A stretch of DNA of 64,000 nt from Hypomesus transpacificus (GCF_021917145.1 NC_061082.1:9150237-9214236), one strand, 5' to 3'; numbered from the stretch's first letter, positions 22,896 through 37,435 are shown. Program-made: numbers and translations. Notes: generated by a model from the sequence alone, not told the origin.

Positions 22896-23833
22896 GCGGT
22901 CAAAGGATTCTGTTCTCTTGTTGGTCACGGCAACCCCGCCCATTACGCAAGCGGTTCTTAATACGGACCAATCACAGCCAAGGGGTATCCGTAAAATGAC
23001 AGACTGACGGACAGATAGTTAGGAAAATCAGGAGGTGCACGTAGAGCTCTCCGAAGGGTTCGGAGACGGCACGGAGAGGGAGTTCCTTGACGGAGAGGGC
23101 GTTCCCTGTGTGCGTGTCCGTAAAAACGCAGAAGTATAAATTGGGCTTTAGAGAGTTGATAACTGCCGTCGTAGTACCGCTTATCGTGATTGCGATTGTT
23201 AGGCTTTGCGTAGCCGGGTAACTGAAAGTAATCCAGAGCATGTTGATCTTGATTCGAGGTACAGGCCCCTGGACAAACATGCATCTTGAATTGTAGATTT
23301 ACATGACAACACGGCTTAATTATTTGAATGAAACAGTCAGGAACATGAAATAACATAGCCCCATTGGCAATAAACTAAATAATCACACATTCTACCAATG
23401 CTAAATATAGGCAGGATACGTTAGCATTGCTAATAACTGTTAGCGACAACATCATACTACAGCTTGCGGCTGAGATAATAAGGTCGGAACAGCACCTCTT
23501 TTCAGCAACAGCTTCTTAGCAAATCCTGCTTTACATTGTCCTGGGTTTTCAAAACTGTCCTCGGTGAAATGGTTCGAGCAAATGTGTAATATGTAACTGT
23601 AACTGCACAAGGATCTTCTAATTTTGTAGCGCCCCCTAGTGTACAGCTGACTACGCCACCCCTTGAGCTAAACTTGTCTGTGCTAATGCCAGAGCAAGGG
23701 GAACTCTGTGAACTAATAATCTGTTCAGACACAGGTTCTTAGAAAAGTATAAAAATACCATCTTTATTAATACATGGTATAGAGGTGTCGGTTTGGTTGG
23801 TCAACAGGTAAAATAAATAAACAAGTCAATACA

Positions 23834-23857
23834 GGGGGGGGGGGGGGGGGGGGGGGG
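23834..23857 (+). repeat. G24 homopolymer
   Basis: Twenty-four consecutive G residues. It could form quadruplexes, and its length in an assembly is unreliable. Confidence 0.9.
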
Positions 23858-26800
23858 AGGAATCGCCAAGCTAATGGCAGAGTAGCCTCAGAAGCCAATG
23901 AGAACACCAATAGAAGGGTTAGAGTCCCAATATCCCACGTGATCACTGTCTATAGACTCACTGCAACTTAATGTCACTCTGAGAAACTTGATTTAAGGGC
24001 ATTAGAATTCACACTTTACAGCAACTTTATGTCTAAATTACTCTGAGTGCAAGAAGGGAAACTAGAAAAGTTGCCTTCCAAAAGGATCCTATATGCTACC
24101 CTGGCTACACCACCACTGAGGCTGGCGACATGAGAGGGAAGGGGGCGGACAAAACTAAGGAATAAAGAAAATAAAGAAAACCACTCTAGCCTGTGATGTA
24201 CATTACATGCACTCTCACAATAATACCTACGATCAACAGGCTGGAGGAAAAGAAAACAAACCAAAAACTAGTCAGGCTTTGAGCAGCACCACAATCATAC
24301 GTGTAGAGAACAGCAACCAACAATGCCGGCTGCAGTTTAAAAAAAGTCTAAAAACAGACAATTAATACTTGTCAGTCACATTTCATAGTCAATACAATTT
24401 CGGATCTGGATTCAGTCAGCACACATAACAGAATAAATATGCCATAGCACCAATGCGCCCGTATCTACGCACATTCATCAGTGCACCAAAGAGAAAATGA
24501 GCTACACGACTGCGGGCAGAGCATAACTCAAGACGTACCTGCAGCTCACGTCAGTTTGCGAGGAACACTACATTTGTAGCAGGTACCCCACGCCAGCCAT
24601 AATACCCAGTGGGTGCTTGTCTATGGAAAGTTACGCAGACACTGGTACGCCACGGTTCGGTCAGCGTCTGCTCCTCCACACACACTATGGAAACAAACAT
24701 TTTAGTATGGTAATCCGCAGTGAAATCGAGAAGAAAAATGCTTCGACATACCTTCGTAGTTCAAGACAGCACCCAGATCATAGCTTCACACCAGTGTCAG
24801 CAGCAGAGTGACAACATACTGGTGTAAGGACCTCAGGTGTCTATTTATATACGCCTACCTCTACGGCAATTAAGTGGCCCACTAGACGCCCACTCCAGCC
24901 CCAATTAGTGACGTCATTGGCACTGGAAAAGAGCGCACAGAGTAGAGAGAGAGAGAGACTAAAAGAACCCAGTCCTAGCCTGGTGCACAGGCTACATCAT
25001 AGACAAACATCACAGCCCGTCGAGTGTTTGGTTCCTTGGGAAGACATGTAAAAGTGTCAGCATTCCCTGTACAGGCTGGAAAACTGCATTTACGACGGTA
25101 GTACATTTGCAATATCCTTGAAAAACGTTCTTCTTTGTAATTCCGTGGAAGTACACAGAGCTGCATGCAGCAAATTTTGGGGCATGACAAAGGTACAAAC
25201 AAGAGCCAAAAAAGGTGGCTTTTCACTGGGTCTTGCAGCTGTTTGATTTGTATCTGTTTGATTTACTGAAGTTATTATGAAAAGTTATGTTCATTTGTCT
25301 ACTTTAGCAAGTCACTGTATTTCCAAGCCCTGGTAAAAAATACAGTACTGTGATCTTGTTCAGCCACAGTTCTTTTTATCACCAGCCACATGTTGGCCAT
25401 GTGTGTTCTTGACTATGACACCAATATGAATGAATCACAAGGACTAACAGCAGCAGGCAGAAAGAGGAGGTCAACACTGTAGAATCACTGGGAGGGAAAC
25501 CACCAAAGCCATAATTGCATATGATGTGAATCTAAACAGTGAGCAAAGCCAGTGGTGTACATCCCTTAGCTAAACCACCTTGACTCTCAGTGGCACCTCA
25601 TTACATTTCAAGCACATCTCTTCACTAACGATACAGAAGGCTTATACTGGGGGTCAAATTATATAAACATTTAGAATTTGAACTCTATTTTTGCCAAGTA
25701 ATCAGGTCATGTAAGGTCCTCAGCTTCATAGAACTAATTGTATATGCAATAAGATAAAGAAGGAGAAATATGCATGTGCTGGTGAGCTAGTGATTAACAC
25801 AACCTGGGAAGAGGCCAAACAAACCTTTAAGATCTCAAAGAAATAAACACCCAGAAAGGAAGCAGTCAGCAGCTGGGGATATATGCTAATTGTTGCAATG
25901 CGGAAGAATCCAGGGGCTCTGACATTGCACTGCTGTTTGGAGGTTGATAGGATGGAGGTTTTTAGTTTTTGATACAAAATCTCTAACAACTTATCCCTTC
26001 TTTACCCAAAACATTACCCCAAAACCATTAAAGCCCTCATGTAATATGAAGCGTGTACATATACACAGTGCTTCCTCATGGCATCTGACCTCAGTCTTAG
26101 TTGTAGGCCTACAGTATATGCACACCAGTTTGGATTGACATTTGTTTAATTATGCATGAGTTTGACACGTAATTTTGCAAATGTTAATTTGAATTCCATT
26201 GTATTTATGTTGCAGTTCAGGCAAACTTAATTCCGGCCTTATCAGTGCATTAGCTTATTGTGTTTCCATGGGACAAATAAACATCGACATACAAAATCTT
26301 GCTGAATGTCAAATGCTTTCATTTCTACAAAACTAATCAACAGAAGTGGAACTCACACCAAAATCATATGCACTTAAATATGGTTTGCATTAAGAGGTGA
26401 TACCAGAATCAGGCAAAAAAGGCAAAAAGCATTTTTTTACCACCGACATTAGCGTCCGTTAAAAGTGCTAATACGAGGACAATCATTTGCAATGTCAATC
26501 CCCCCCAAATGATGCCTTTTATAACTAAACGTTTACTGTAAATTAATGTGCCAAATCAATTAAATGTCTTATCGCCTGCTGATTATTTGAGGGTTTAATA
26601 AACAATGCATATAGCAATGTGCTTGCGAGAATAACAGATTGTGTATTCTACACAACTCGCACTACTGGAATACCATTTTTATCAACATGGCATGGTGAGT
26701 GTTTAATTTATTTCTTAAAATCATTGTGGAATTATATGCACGTGGGAGGAGGGCGGGGGTGGAGGGGGTGCGAGCTGCACAAGGAAAGAATAAAAGTGTG

Positions 26801-29042
26801 TATAAGAGAGATGACAGAGAGAGAGGAGTGGAAGATAGAGAGGTGAGTAAAAGAGCAAAATGAATCAGAAATTGCTTTATACAAAAGGATTCATTAAAAA
26901 TACCTTTGGTCCATTTTCATTCAAATAGGAGCTCTGTTATAGGATTGGTTGATGGTGACAGTGGAGGTGGTGGTGAGGAGAGAGCTCACCTGAAATACTC
27001 CACATTATCATCCACCTGGATGTATATTTGCATCTGAGGCAGTACAATTTATCTACCCTTTCTTAACAAAAACAAAACATGTTTTGCTGGGTGCATTCAG
27101 TCCAAAATCGATTAACAGCACTTCAGTAGTCTGTCTCTGATAAGAGTAGCACAGTGATAGTGAGGCAAAGGCAAAACCATCTATGATTTCACCGTGTTTG
27201 AGCAGTAAACTGACACAACACCAAGACACGTCTCAGGAGAGGAAATGGTAAGCTGCTTTTGAATACCAACCACTGCCTCCCACAATTGAAAGCATATCAA
27301 TGCAAAAAGCATCCTGAAAGCATATAGTATCACAATAAAAAGAACAAAATATCATAGCACAACATTAAAAAGCACAAATTATGACAAGTAACTATTTAAA
27401 AATACAGAAAATAATCATTAGCATTAGCATGTTCTTTAGGGTCATACGATCAATGCGTCATTGGTTGACTTTAGAAATGTGTGATTTCATGAACAAATCA
27501 AAAAAATACATATTTTATTAAATAAAGCCTTTGATATGACCAGACTGCTTATTTACTATTGCGTTGTATTGAGTAAACCAGACACAACAAAGCTTAGCTC
27601 AAATACAGTCTTCCTAACCAGAGGCCACACACATATCCGAGACAGCACCTGGCTGCCCTTGAATGAATGGGCACAGTGCCATCTAGTGGAACAAAACCAC
27701 ATCCAACGCACATTGTTAATTAACAATTAAGAGAAGTGCTGGCTAGCCAAAAGGTTGTAAAATCCCTGAATGTGGTTTAACAGTCTAAACAATAAAATAC
27801 ATAAGTCTGCTTTTATGAAGAGATTTCCAGAGAGGCAGTTTCCAGTAAAATGGTTTGTCTTACAAACTTCTTCTCTCAGTACCCACTTGAACACAGGGCT
27901 CCAAGTCTCACGTATTCGCCGTGAGACCGACGCATTTAAGCCATTTCTCACGCATCACCTTGTATTTCTCACGCTGAGAAATTATTTCTCACGCTGAGAA
28001 GTAAGGGATAACTAAACCCGCTACAATTAATGGACAAGGCGCAGGTATACCTGATAATACGGAGGTAAGTTTTCTGCTGAGTTGAGAGCTGTCTGTCAAT
28101 CAGAACAAACTGTTTGAACAAACTGTATGAACAGTGAAGAGGATTAGAAGTAGAGACTGGTAAGGCATGTTGAATCTTTAATTTATTGCACATCAACATT
28201 ACTTTATAGCTGTTTCAGTCAGTATTCCAAAATAGTCAAGCTGCTTCCGGTTCTAACATTGTACGCGGAAACACTGATTCGGAGGAGGGGGAGCTGGGAT
28301 TTGTTGAGGGAACATTACTATAGTTTGGCAACACATCAATAGGCTACAACACTTAATACCAAGCCTGTCTGACAGCGGCTGCCAGCAAAGCAGAAACATA
28401 CATCACCTTGGACAAGAGGTTTCGGCAATACGCACAGAATGCGCAAGTGAGACCCCAATGGAAAGATTCGAATAATCACCCTGCCATCCCCTATAAATAT
28501 GTGACAGGCTGATATTAGGCTATGAAATTAATAGCATTCCATCAACATCACCCACCATTGGCTTTCTTCGGAATGATTGTGCCCAGGTCTTATAAATATT
28601 GCAGCAGGATACATTTGGACCATCTACCCTTTTGCATTTAAATCCCAGCCCTAGCATTATCCGAGCTAAATTTGGCACGCAGCTAGCAAGAAACTGCCAT
28701 GCATGTTACGTTGCTGAAATCTTAATTCCAACATTATGGCATTCTTCTTATGTGCCATGGGCAATTTGAGCACGGCAACCGATCTGCATAAACGCAAACA
28801 AAGTAACATACACCATAATACACATCTTCCGCATGGTATTGAAATCTTGATTCGGTGGCAGGGTGCAGGGTTTAACTATGCTAATCTGATACATTCTTCC
28901 TAAAACTTTCTAATTTCACTTCACCTGTGTAGCCTCGGTCGACCACGTGTTCGAGTACAGATTATTAAGTAGTCTAATTGACTAGGGCTTGGAACGCTGC
29001 AGGCCGCTGATATAGGCCTAGGTCACGTTCGCAGTTCAACCG

Positions 29043-29048
29043 TTTGAA
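29043..29048 (+). promoter_or_regulatory. Possible CHR / MYB cell-cycle element
   Basis: CAACCGTTTGAAA lies about 80 bp before the racgap1 start codon and combines a MYB-like AACCGTT with TTTGAA, the CHR core used by G2/M genes regulated by DREAM/MuvB. RACGAP1 is a G2/M gene in mammals. Short motifs; inference only. Confidence 0.25.
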
Positions 29049-29127
29049 AATGAATGAATGTAAATAAATTAATCGATATGGAAGGTTACAATCGTAACGG
29101 GAACGTTACGTCCCTCCATAGACGGTA

Positions 29128-32100
29128 ATGGAAGAGGGGTTGATCAGGGAAATACTCTCCCTCTGCCTCAACAGGATAGCAGCAGAAGGAAACGCACTTA
29201 ATACTGAAGTCGGTACGTTTGATTTTTTTGTTTTTTTCCGGTTTAAGATGAAACTCCAATGTCGTTGTTGGAGGTTTAGGGAGAGACTTGTAGGCTACAG
29301 GGCAAAAACGTTACGAAAATGTTATGCCTTGTTTGCTGGCAGGCATCCTAGAGAATACCTTGATGGTGTTTGGGTCTTATGCAGTATAATCATTTTAGAC
29401 ATTCATGTCAGAAATACTGTCCAATGAGATACAATCCAACTCCTCAAATAATCATTGCAGCACTAGAGGATGTAACATACTGACATCCATTTTTACTTGG
29501 GGACTGATAATGACTTCCATCGAGCACAAGCCTGTTTGTCTTCAGGACCACATAGGGCAACTCCTGACTTGCTTGCTTCTCACTGTCCTCCCTCCACTCG
29601 TCCTAGAATTCATTGAGGTGGTGAAGAACTTCGAGGCCACAAGGAAGAAATGGCTCCACGTTGAGCTGGAGCTGAAGAAGAACAAGGAGCTTTTGGTGAA
29701 GTCAGACGTGGCTCAGGCTGCTCTGGAGGTCAAGCTTAAGCACGCTCGTAACCAGGTGGACGTGGAGATCAAGAAGCGCCTCAAGGCAGAGGCAGACTTC
29801 CAGTACCTGGTACAGCAGACTGGCTGACTTCAAGTGCCTGGTACATTAGGCTAGCAGATGATCAAGAAGGTTCAGAACAATAGCATTGTATACTGGCAGA
29901 TAATAGCCTTGTATTCTGGTAGAGAACAGTAGGCTTGCACACTGGCAGATAGACCTGTTGAACTGTACATGGGTAGATGGACCAGTAGGTTCCTCACCTG
30001 GGAGTTGTTTAAAATATACCCAAAAAAATCCTTGTATTTCCTATAGACTTCCAATGTGTTTGAATAATTAAATAAGGAGATGCAGTTTGGATATTGGTTA
30101 ACATGAGGACACTTGGTATGCTTTGCAGCTTGTGTGTTGTGATTAGGGACTAGCACATCCATGTCTTCCTGTGGCTCCACAGCAGAGGCAAATGCAGCTG
30201 ATGTGTGATATTCTGGTCCATGACAGCAAGTCCAGCGCATGCCTGAATGATGAGCAGAGATCAATGCTGGCCAACTTCAATCCCAGGGCAGCCAATGTCA
30301 CAATGCACAAGAGTAAACGGTAAGACTTAAAGTATATATGGGAAAGGAAAATACACTGTAAACTCCTCAAAAAAAGTAGGGAAACGTTATTTAGGTTGAT
30401 TTCCCCCCCCCCCCCCCCGCTTCAATAATACCAATTGGTATTGTATTTTATATCGTTGGAAAGCCTAATTAGTCACCTATACAACGAGGTACAACTTATA
30501 AAAATTGTGCATTCGTGGAATGAGCAACACAGCTAAGCGTGTGGGTAGCGGCCCCCCAAAATGATCCAAAATCCCCTGCAATATTTTTCTGTTGGTATTA
30601 ACTCTCGTTTTGAGTTGCTTGGTGGATTGGATGATGGCACTCTCCCACAGTAAAACAACACATATTGGCCATTTTTACACTTAATTAATTTTACACTGTC
30701 AGAGACCTCAGTAGTGTGTGGAAGATCCATATGCAGCCACAACAGCTTGGCACCTCCTCCTCATGCTGGTCACCAGCCTGGTCACACTGCTGTGGGATGG
30801 CATCCCATATTCCTCAACCAGGATTTGCAAGTCAGCCAACATGTTTGCGTTGGTCACTCTGGCAAGCCCAAGCATTGTTTCCACTTGAAGCTCAAAACGC
30901 AAGTGAATACCAACAGAAGAATATTGCAGGGGATTTTGGCAAAAAAAATTTGGGCCGCTACCCACACGGTTAGCTGTGTTGCTCATTGCACGAATGCACG
31001 ATCCTTACAAGTTGTACCTCGTTGTAAAGGTGACTAATCAGGCTTTCCAACGATATAAAATACAATACCAATTTGTATTATTGAAGGTGAGGAATAACCG
31101 ACCGAAATAACGTTTCCAAACCTTTTTTGAGGAGTATATATATTATACAGTACTGTTTATATAAAGATGGATGGATACAGTACTGTATAGAGACTAAACC
31201 TGACCCTATACTCTCTCACACCATAATCTGTAATTATTTAGTTGTCATATAAGCCTTGGTTGATTGAAGTGTAAAGATTGTTTTGTTTCCGGATAGATTA
31301 TCTGTCATTGATGAGTCCTCGTTCCTGTCACACTCTGATATTAGCTATGACAGAACAGATGATGACATGGTAAGATAATTATATCAAGGTCGACAGCACC
31401 AAAAAGATCTGTATTGGTGGGAACCGGCTGTGGTATGGATGTTGGCTATTAAATGATATTGCATTCATGTTGGTCCTTTGATTTATCAACGGGAATAGGA
31501 CCTGGACACAACTGTGGTCAAACCACTGAAGTCTAGGGCCAGGGAAAAAAGGGTGAGTAATATCCACAATTCAGACAGGAAAACAAAATTACTAAAGGTT
31601 TTTGTTTTTATGAGGAATTAATTTAGTTTACATTTGTGTTCCAGCTATGTGGTTCTTCCTTTTTCTCTATTTTTATATTTTCTTCCTATAATTCCCAGCG
31701 TTCCTCAATGGGACCCATTGCCCTCGCTCCTGGAGGAAAGCGAGTACGAGTGGGAGGCCAGTCAGGAGATCTTCTGGGAGGAAGACCCATAGAGAAGGTG
31801 GCTAGAGGTTAAGCAGAGCTTAGCCTACCCTTGACCTGTCTTGAATAGACACGTATCTACATAGCTGATGTCTTTTTGACCTGCTGGCCCAGTAGCTAGG
31901 GAGAGAGAAACTACTTTTTGGTATGCTGGGCAACTTGTTTTTGTGTATATAGTAAAAATAAGATTCCACTTTTAAATGGCGGATTTAATTTCTGACCTGT
32001 TATGAAGTATTTGATAAAGACATTTTCCAACCACCACACAACATTTGATAAACATACAGTATGTAGATAACTTGAGGCTGCAGCAGTCTTTTCAACTGGT

Positions 32101-35100
32101 GCCTATGAAATGGCAATCACAGATAACACCATATTCACCTAGTTTCGGTTCCAGCCATATGGAACGAATGGACTAAATTGTTGAAGTTGAAAATAATGGG
32201 ATATTTGAAGGTCCACCATTGTTTCCAACATTGCCCCCCTTTATGTTTTCTCTTGAAATCTTCTGCTAAGATGGTTTTGGCTCTCCTGTGAAATAGTTGC
32301 CAAGTATTATGGAAGTTATTTGAACCAGCTGGAGTGGAACTAAGAGGCCTTTTCACTTGGGGGATGGTTACATGGGCTCAGCTTTTCTCTCTTAAACCCT
32401 TCAGAGGATGTACTCAAAGGCACAGAAAAATGAATTGCCTCTGGGTTACAATAATATATCCGTTTTATCAACAGGCCTTTGTTTGAGGAGGACGCTACCA
32501 GCCACTTAATTTAAAAGATTTGAAAGGATTTAAAAGAGACCTCTTAGCTTGCCTATTGTTGTCATGCATCCATGACTTCTCAAAGCAAATATTTTACACA
32601 GTTGTAATGACCATAATTTGTTCAATATAGTCAGCGTGTTAGTATCTTAAGTCCGTCCCTTAATTTGGGCATGATGTCACTTCCTATGAGATGGTTCATC
32701 CATCAGTCCCCAGGCTGTCTACTGGGTCTCATGCTCTGTCTCCAGATCTGCACACCTGCTCTGTCTGGTGGAAACAGTACTGGAGCACAGCCATGCTGCC
32801 ATCCTCCGAGACTTCCTGTCATTGGATCACAGCCATGCCGTCGTCCTCTGAGACTGACTGTCCTCTCCACAGAAGACATGACTCAGAGTGTAACAAAGGC
32901 CAAACTCAGACTCCAGTTATCTGTCTTCAAACTCCAGAAGCGGGAATTAAATAACCAAAACAAGATTACTTGACATGAATCCCTCTTATGCATCTACTGT
33001 TACTGTTTTTTTTCTCCAAGGAAATGGAGACTACAATTGTAAAGGCGTCTGTCACCACACCGGAGAGCGGCGGTCAGATTCACATGGTGATAGACATCAC
33101 CCAGGAGACCCCAGAAAAGCCTCCAAGGACATTCCAACAGGAACACATCTTGCCCTCCATCTGTGGTGAGATACCCCTGAGGGTATCTCACCACAGATGA
33201 GGGTACCACCTTGCAACACAATAATACTTTAGCTCACCCAGGGTGTGCCGGTTACAGAACAAGTGGAACACTTGACGCTTACAAATGCAACACTGAATCA
33301 TCCATTTTAATGGGCCTCTCCCTACTGCTAATTGCTTGTGCTGATTGTATTTTATTAAAATATGTTTATTTATTTATTTTTAAACCTTGCCCAGACCAAA
33401 CGTCTGTATGGGTTCCTAATGATGAAACCATGACAGAGACTGACACTGTTATGGAGCTAGAGGAGCAGGGGGAGACCCCCACTACCATGGAGCCCAGCCT
33501 CACCCCGGTGTTCACTCCCACAGTTGAAAAACCCCTCAGGCACATCTTCCTCTCAAAAACAGTAAGGACCAACGGCTTAGTAGATCAACACCCACTTCAT
33601 ACTGATTGAAAACACTGTTGGAACAGACTGGAAGGGTGATGTAATGTGCTTCCATCTTTTATAAGGGTTCTAGCAGGCTGGTTGCATTATGTAACGTGCT
33701 TGTTTGTGTGTTGAGGTGATCAGACCAGAGACCTGTGTGCCATGCGGGAAGAGGATCCGGTTTGGGAAGATGGCATTGAAGTGCAAGGACTGTCGGGTAG
33801 TCACCCACCCAGAGTGCAAATTTAAGTGTCATGATTGCTGCTCTCCTTCCAGATTTATAGGTCCTCCTGAAGTGAAGGTAAATTCAGCTGTTTGCCTCAA
33901 ATACTGCTGTTAATGTGGGGAGGAGAAAAAAAAGACAGAACATTTCATTGAAATTAAGTAGTGCAGCAGAACTGAATTTCGAAGTGACTTCTCACTTTTT
34001 ATGTTCCTCTTCAGGATGCATTGGAAAGTTTTGCCCCAGCTACCCAACCCAGAATACCCCTCTTAATAATTCAGTGTGTGAATGAAATTGAGAAGAGAGG
34101 ATTGGAGGAGGTATGTCCTACTTCTGTACATGAATAGAATGGTCTATGTTTATCCATAACATCAGAGGTTATCCCAAGCCTTTCCCCTCTGGTATCTCAG
34201 AGAGGTGTGTACCGAGTTCCTGGAGGGGAGCGCTTGGTGAGGGAGCTGAGGGAGAAGTACATTCATGGAAAAGAACCCCTAATGCTTGCAAAAGTGGACG
34301 AGATCCACGTTGTTTGTGGACTACTCAAGGACTTTCTGAGGAAGCTCAAGGAGCCTCTCATCACCTTCAGGCTCCATAAATCTTTCATGGATGCAGCAGG
34401 TATGTTGTCTCACTCAAATGGACATCATGTGCATTGCAAATGCCAGGAGAAACAAGGAGCATATATATATTACAGCTGAGCTGACCAATCAAATAAATGC
34501 AAGTAGGACTTTTCTCCCGTGAAGGAGTTCTCTGCTGAAAATGTTACATTCCATGTAGTATTCACAACCTTTTTCAATTATGAAGCTCATCAGGCTGCTT
34601 GGCATGATGGGCTTCTAACAAGCTTCCACCAATCATTAAATGCTTCCCTTTACCTGCGGACATCAATGGCCCTAGGCATGGAAATAAATGTAATTAACCA
34701 TCGTCCCTAAACCAATGAGGTTATTTCCTCACTGTAATATTTTACAACTCCCTGATGACTTCAGAGACAATCAACACCCAATATTTTTCCCGGCACTCCG
34801 TTGTCTCCTTTCAGTACATTAATTTCAATCTCGACCGTGATCTTGGGCGGAGGGTGAGTGAAAGTACATTAAGGGACAAGTGGGATGGGTTGGCGTGCCT
34901 GGAATGATCATATTCATTCTACCTCTGTGGCACAGAAAACCAGCTTTACTGTCAGGGAGATGTCGACGGTGTCTTCCAACCTAATTCTGAAGTAATTCTA
35001 GCTAGAGTTGACTTGTATTGTATATATGTGTTCCAGAGATCCCTGATGAGGACAACAGTGCAGCTACCATGTGCCAGACCATAGGGGACCTACCAAAGTC

Positions 35101-36134
35101 CAACAAAGAGACACTGGCTTTCCTCATGCTGCATCTGCAGAAGTAAAACCAATAGTAGTTACCCCTTCACATAAAACATGCTTATAAAGTGTAACCCCAA
35201 TACACTTTAAATACATGTATTTTCTCCTAGGCAATTTCTTAAGAAAATGTCATTCATTGTATTTCTCCACCTCTTCTATAGAGTCATGCAAAGTCCACTT
35301 TGCCAGATGGACCAGAACAATTTGGCCCGGGTGTTTGGACCTACTATAGTAGGGCATGGAACCTCCGAACCATCTCCATTGACCATCATGAGAGACACAA
35401 ACATCCAACCCAAGGTAGCCCACCTCTGGACCCTGTTGTGCTACAGGCCTGAAACAGAAATACCACCAAGAAAAGGAGAATAAATTAAAATAAGATCAGC
35501 ATTTCCTGAGGGTTTCAGGTGATCACCTGCATGCTGTCCTTGCCTGCCGAGTACTGGAAGAGCCTGCTCATGAACGAGAGAGACCATGTCATATCCTCTG
35601 TCATTGATGCCAACATCAATACTGACTGCCACAGCACAGACCGAGGTAAACAAGCCAGCCACCCACTCTTTATTGTAGCTGTGCCAAACTATACCCAGGT
35701 TTACCGTTTTCAAGTTGTAATGTTTGTGTGTTGTACGGCCCAGATGTTTTATCACTACTTTGTCCCTTGTTCTATTATAGATCGTCTGTTTAAACCGTTG
35801 ACCTCCCCTGAGATGAGTAAATACCAGAAGACCCCTACCAGTGGCTCTTTAAAGGGCAAGATCAAAACCCTGGGCCATGCCTTCAACAACACGTAAGACC
35901 ACGCTTCACACCATCCTCTTTCAAATGATTAGGTTTCTTAAACTCATTCAGCAGTAGGTAGCTCCATACATTAATACATGGACCATGGTTTCCAGTGTAC
36001 ATGTACAGTACTTGCCGCAAATGGCAAAGTAATTTGAAACAACATTTTCTAAAAAAACAGGTTGCTCTTTTCCCCACAGAAACAAGGCAAAGACTGACTC
36101 AGGCAAAAAGAAATTCTTCACGTCACCATGTTGA
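29128..36134 (+). CDS. racgap1: Rac GTPase-activating protein 1 (centralspindlin subunit), complete
   Basis: Sixteen coding exons: 29128-29212, 29607-29809, 30183-30319, 31297-31369, 31499-31552, 31699-31797, 33021-33165, 33395-33561, 33716-33877, 34015-34110, 34201-34399, 35037-35142, 35282-35414, 35519-35645, 35781-35892, 36080-36134. All introns are GT-AG, phases agree and the total is 1953 nt (650 aa; human about 632). Exon 2 encodes the coiled coil ([15 protein letters not shown]) that binds the kinesin-6 partner. The C1 zinc domain spans about 313-362 ([24 protein letters not shown]). The RhoGAP domain starts at about 380, with arginine finger R412 (GVYRVPG) and FGPTIVGH. It acts at the central spindle and cleavage furrow in cytokinesis. 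The start matches the vertebrate exon 1 pattern (AEGN before the coiled coil). The protein ends KKFFTSPC. Confidence 0.95.
30361..31135 (-). mobile_element. 775-bp foldback element in racgap1 intron 3
   Basis: Long imperfect inverted repeats of about 270 bp: ACTCCTCAAAAAAAGTAGGG at the left and its counterpart at the right (TTTTTTGAGGAGT), with shared blocks such as TTTTATATCGTTGGAAAGCC. Flanking TA could be a target duplication. The centre, on the minus strand (about 30720-30900), reads [20 protein letters not shown], resembling the C-terminal tail of Tc1/mariner-type transposases. So this is a deleted derivative of such an element. Confidence 0.7.
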
Positions 36135-36465
36135 TGGCATTGTTGTGTTCCTCATATATTTTGGTTGTTGTTCAAGTGATTGCCTAGTATAGCGATCGTT
36201 TCATATTGATGTAAATATTGTTAATTTCTTGTATTTGTGCATTTCTTGTTGTGCAAAATGTTTGTAGGTCTACATATGTGTAAGTATGCTGTTCAATAGG
36301 AAATATAATTGAGTCTAGGGACAGGGAAGTGAATGTCAGCGATGCACTCAGTAGAACCCACTGTTCCTGATGTGTCTCCCTTTTCTCTCTGAAGTACAGT
36401 GTGATGAAGGGTTGGTGACGGGGTGGAATTGTAGACACTCGAGAAAAGCACTCACAATTATGTAA

Positions 36466-36471
36466 AATAAA
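36466..36471 (+). terminator. Candidate racgap1 polyadenylation signal
   Basis: AATAAA about 330 bp after the stop codon on the sense strand. A second AATAAA lies at about 36717. Which one is used cannot be told. Confidence 0.45.
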
Positions 36472-37435
36472 TTGCATTCATGGAATGAAACAGCTGAAGT
36501 CTGATCTTTGAATACATTGATGAGGTAGCATGATCTGCACCCTGAAATGTGAAATCCAAAGTTTACATGGATGTCGCAACTTAACCATCCTGGTCATCTC
36601 GTCATTTCAATGTAAGGATAAAACGTGCTTTGGGGATTCCTCTTCACCAGATTTTTTCCCTTTATATCTGAATTAAAGGCAGGTTAGGTAATGTTGAGAA
36701 GCACTGTCATATGCTGAAATAAACTTACTAATACCTGACAAAGGCTTTTTTCATAATGACCAACATATTTCAAAACATGCTCAACCATGAGTACGTGAAT
36801 GACTAAGCACTTGTTGACCAACGGCTCCAGCGCCACAATGCTAAATCACACAATGGTCTGTCCCCAAACACCCTGCAGGTTGATTGCTACTAAACAAACA
36901 GGAAAGAAGAAAATTACAGGTTTAAAAGTACACTTTACCATTTTAAGTTCATTTTTAATCACTGTAAAAGGCAAAATAATTACACCCACAATTAAGAACA
37001 GTTGGTTGCCAATTTTTTTTAAATGTGCAATCAAGTCTCACATTGATGGCAATTCTTTCTCCAAATAATTGTGCTACCATGGACTAAAATGTTCCTAGAA
37101 ATTGATTTTGACCATTTCACTTACAAGGGCAATAATTCAATACACAACATATACACGGGCATTTGCAGTAATTCAACAAATCAATGAATCAAATAGAAAA
37201 TTGTTGATTGGCATTTCAAAATAAACCAACAGACATGATTAAATGCAACACTGTCACCCAGAAGCTTTGTGGATGACAAGTCAGCACAAACAATATATAA
37301 AATCTCTTACTAAATAACTACATCCACATCTAATATCCATTCTTTTTGACATCTTATATACAGTAACTCAAAAGGCAGTGGCCACGTTGTCCATCTTTTA
37401 TAAATATGACGCTCAAACCGCTGACAGAAGCTGAA
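36472..37435. other. Spacer between convergent racgap1 and gmppa
   Basis: No coding frame of note and no element recognised. The 3' UTR of gmppa (minus strand) must lie in the right part, but I cannot place its polyA signal with confidence. Confidence 0.5.

Larger units (their letters stand above)
22896..29127. other. 6-kb gene-free region upstream of racgap1
   Basis: No exon-like or element-like coding frame recognised. Local features: a G24 run at 23834-23857, a G-rich tract near 26745-26770, and short repeats of ATTTCTCACGCTGAGAA at about 27965-28001. The last few hundred bases presumably hold the racgap1 promoter and 5' UTR. Confidence 0.5.

Noticed and set aside
29872..30370. Minus-strand frames over racgap1 exon 3
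   Set aside because: Antisense to a real exon with correct splice sites; no recognisable domain.
32665..32973. Overlapping frames inside racgap1 intron 6
   Set aside because: They do not fit the exon phases on either side and have no counterpart in the RACGAP1 protein family.
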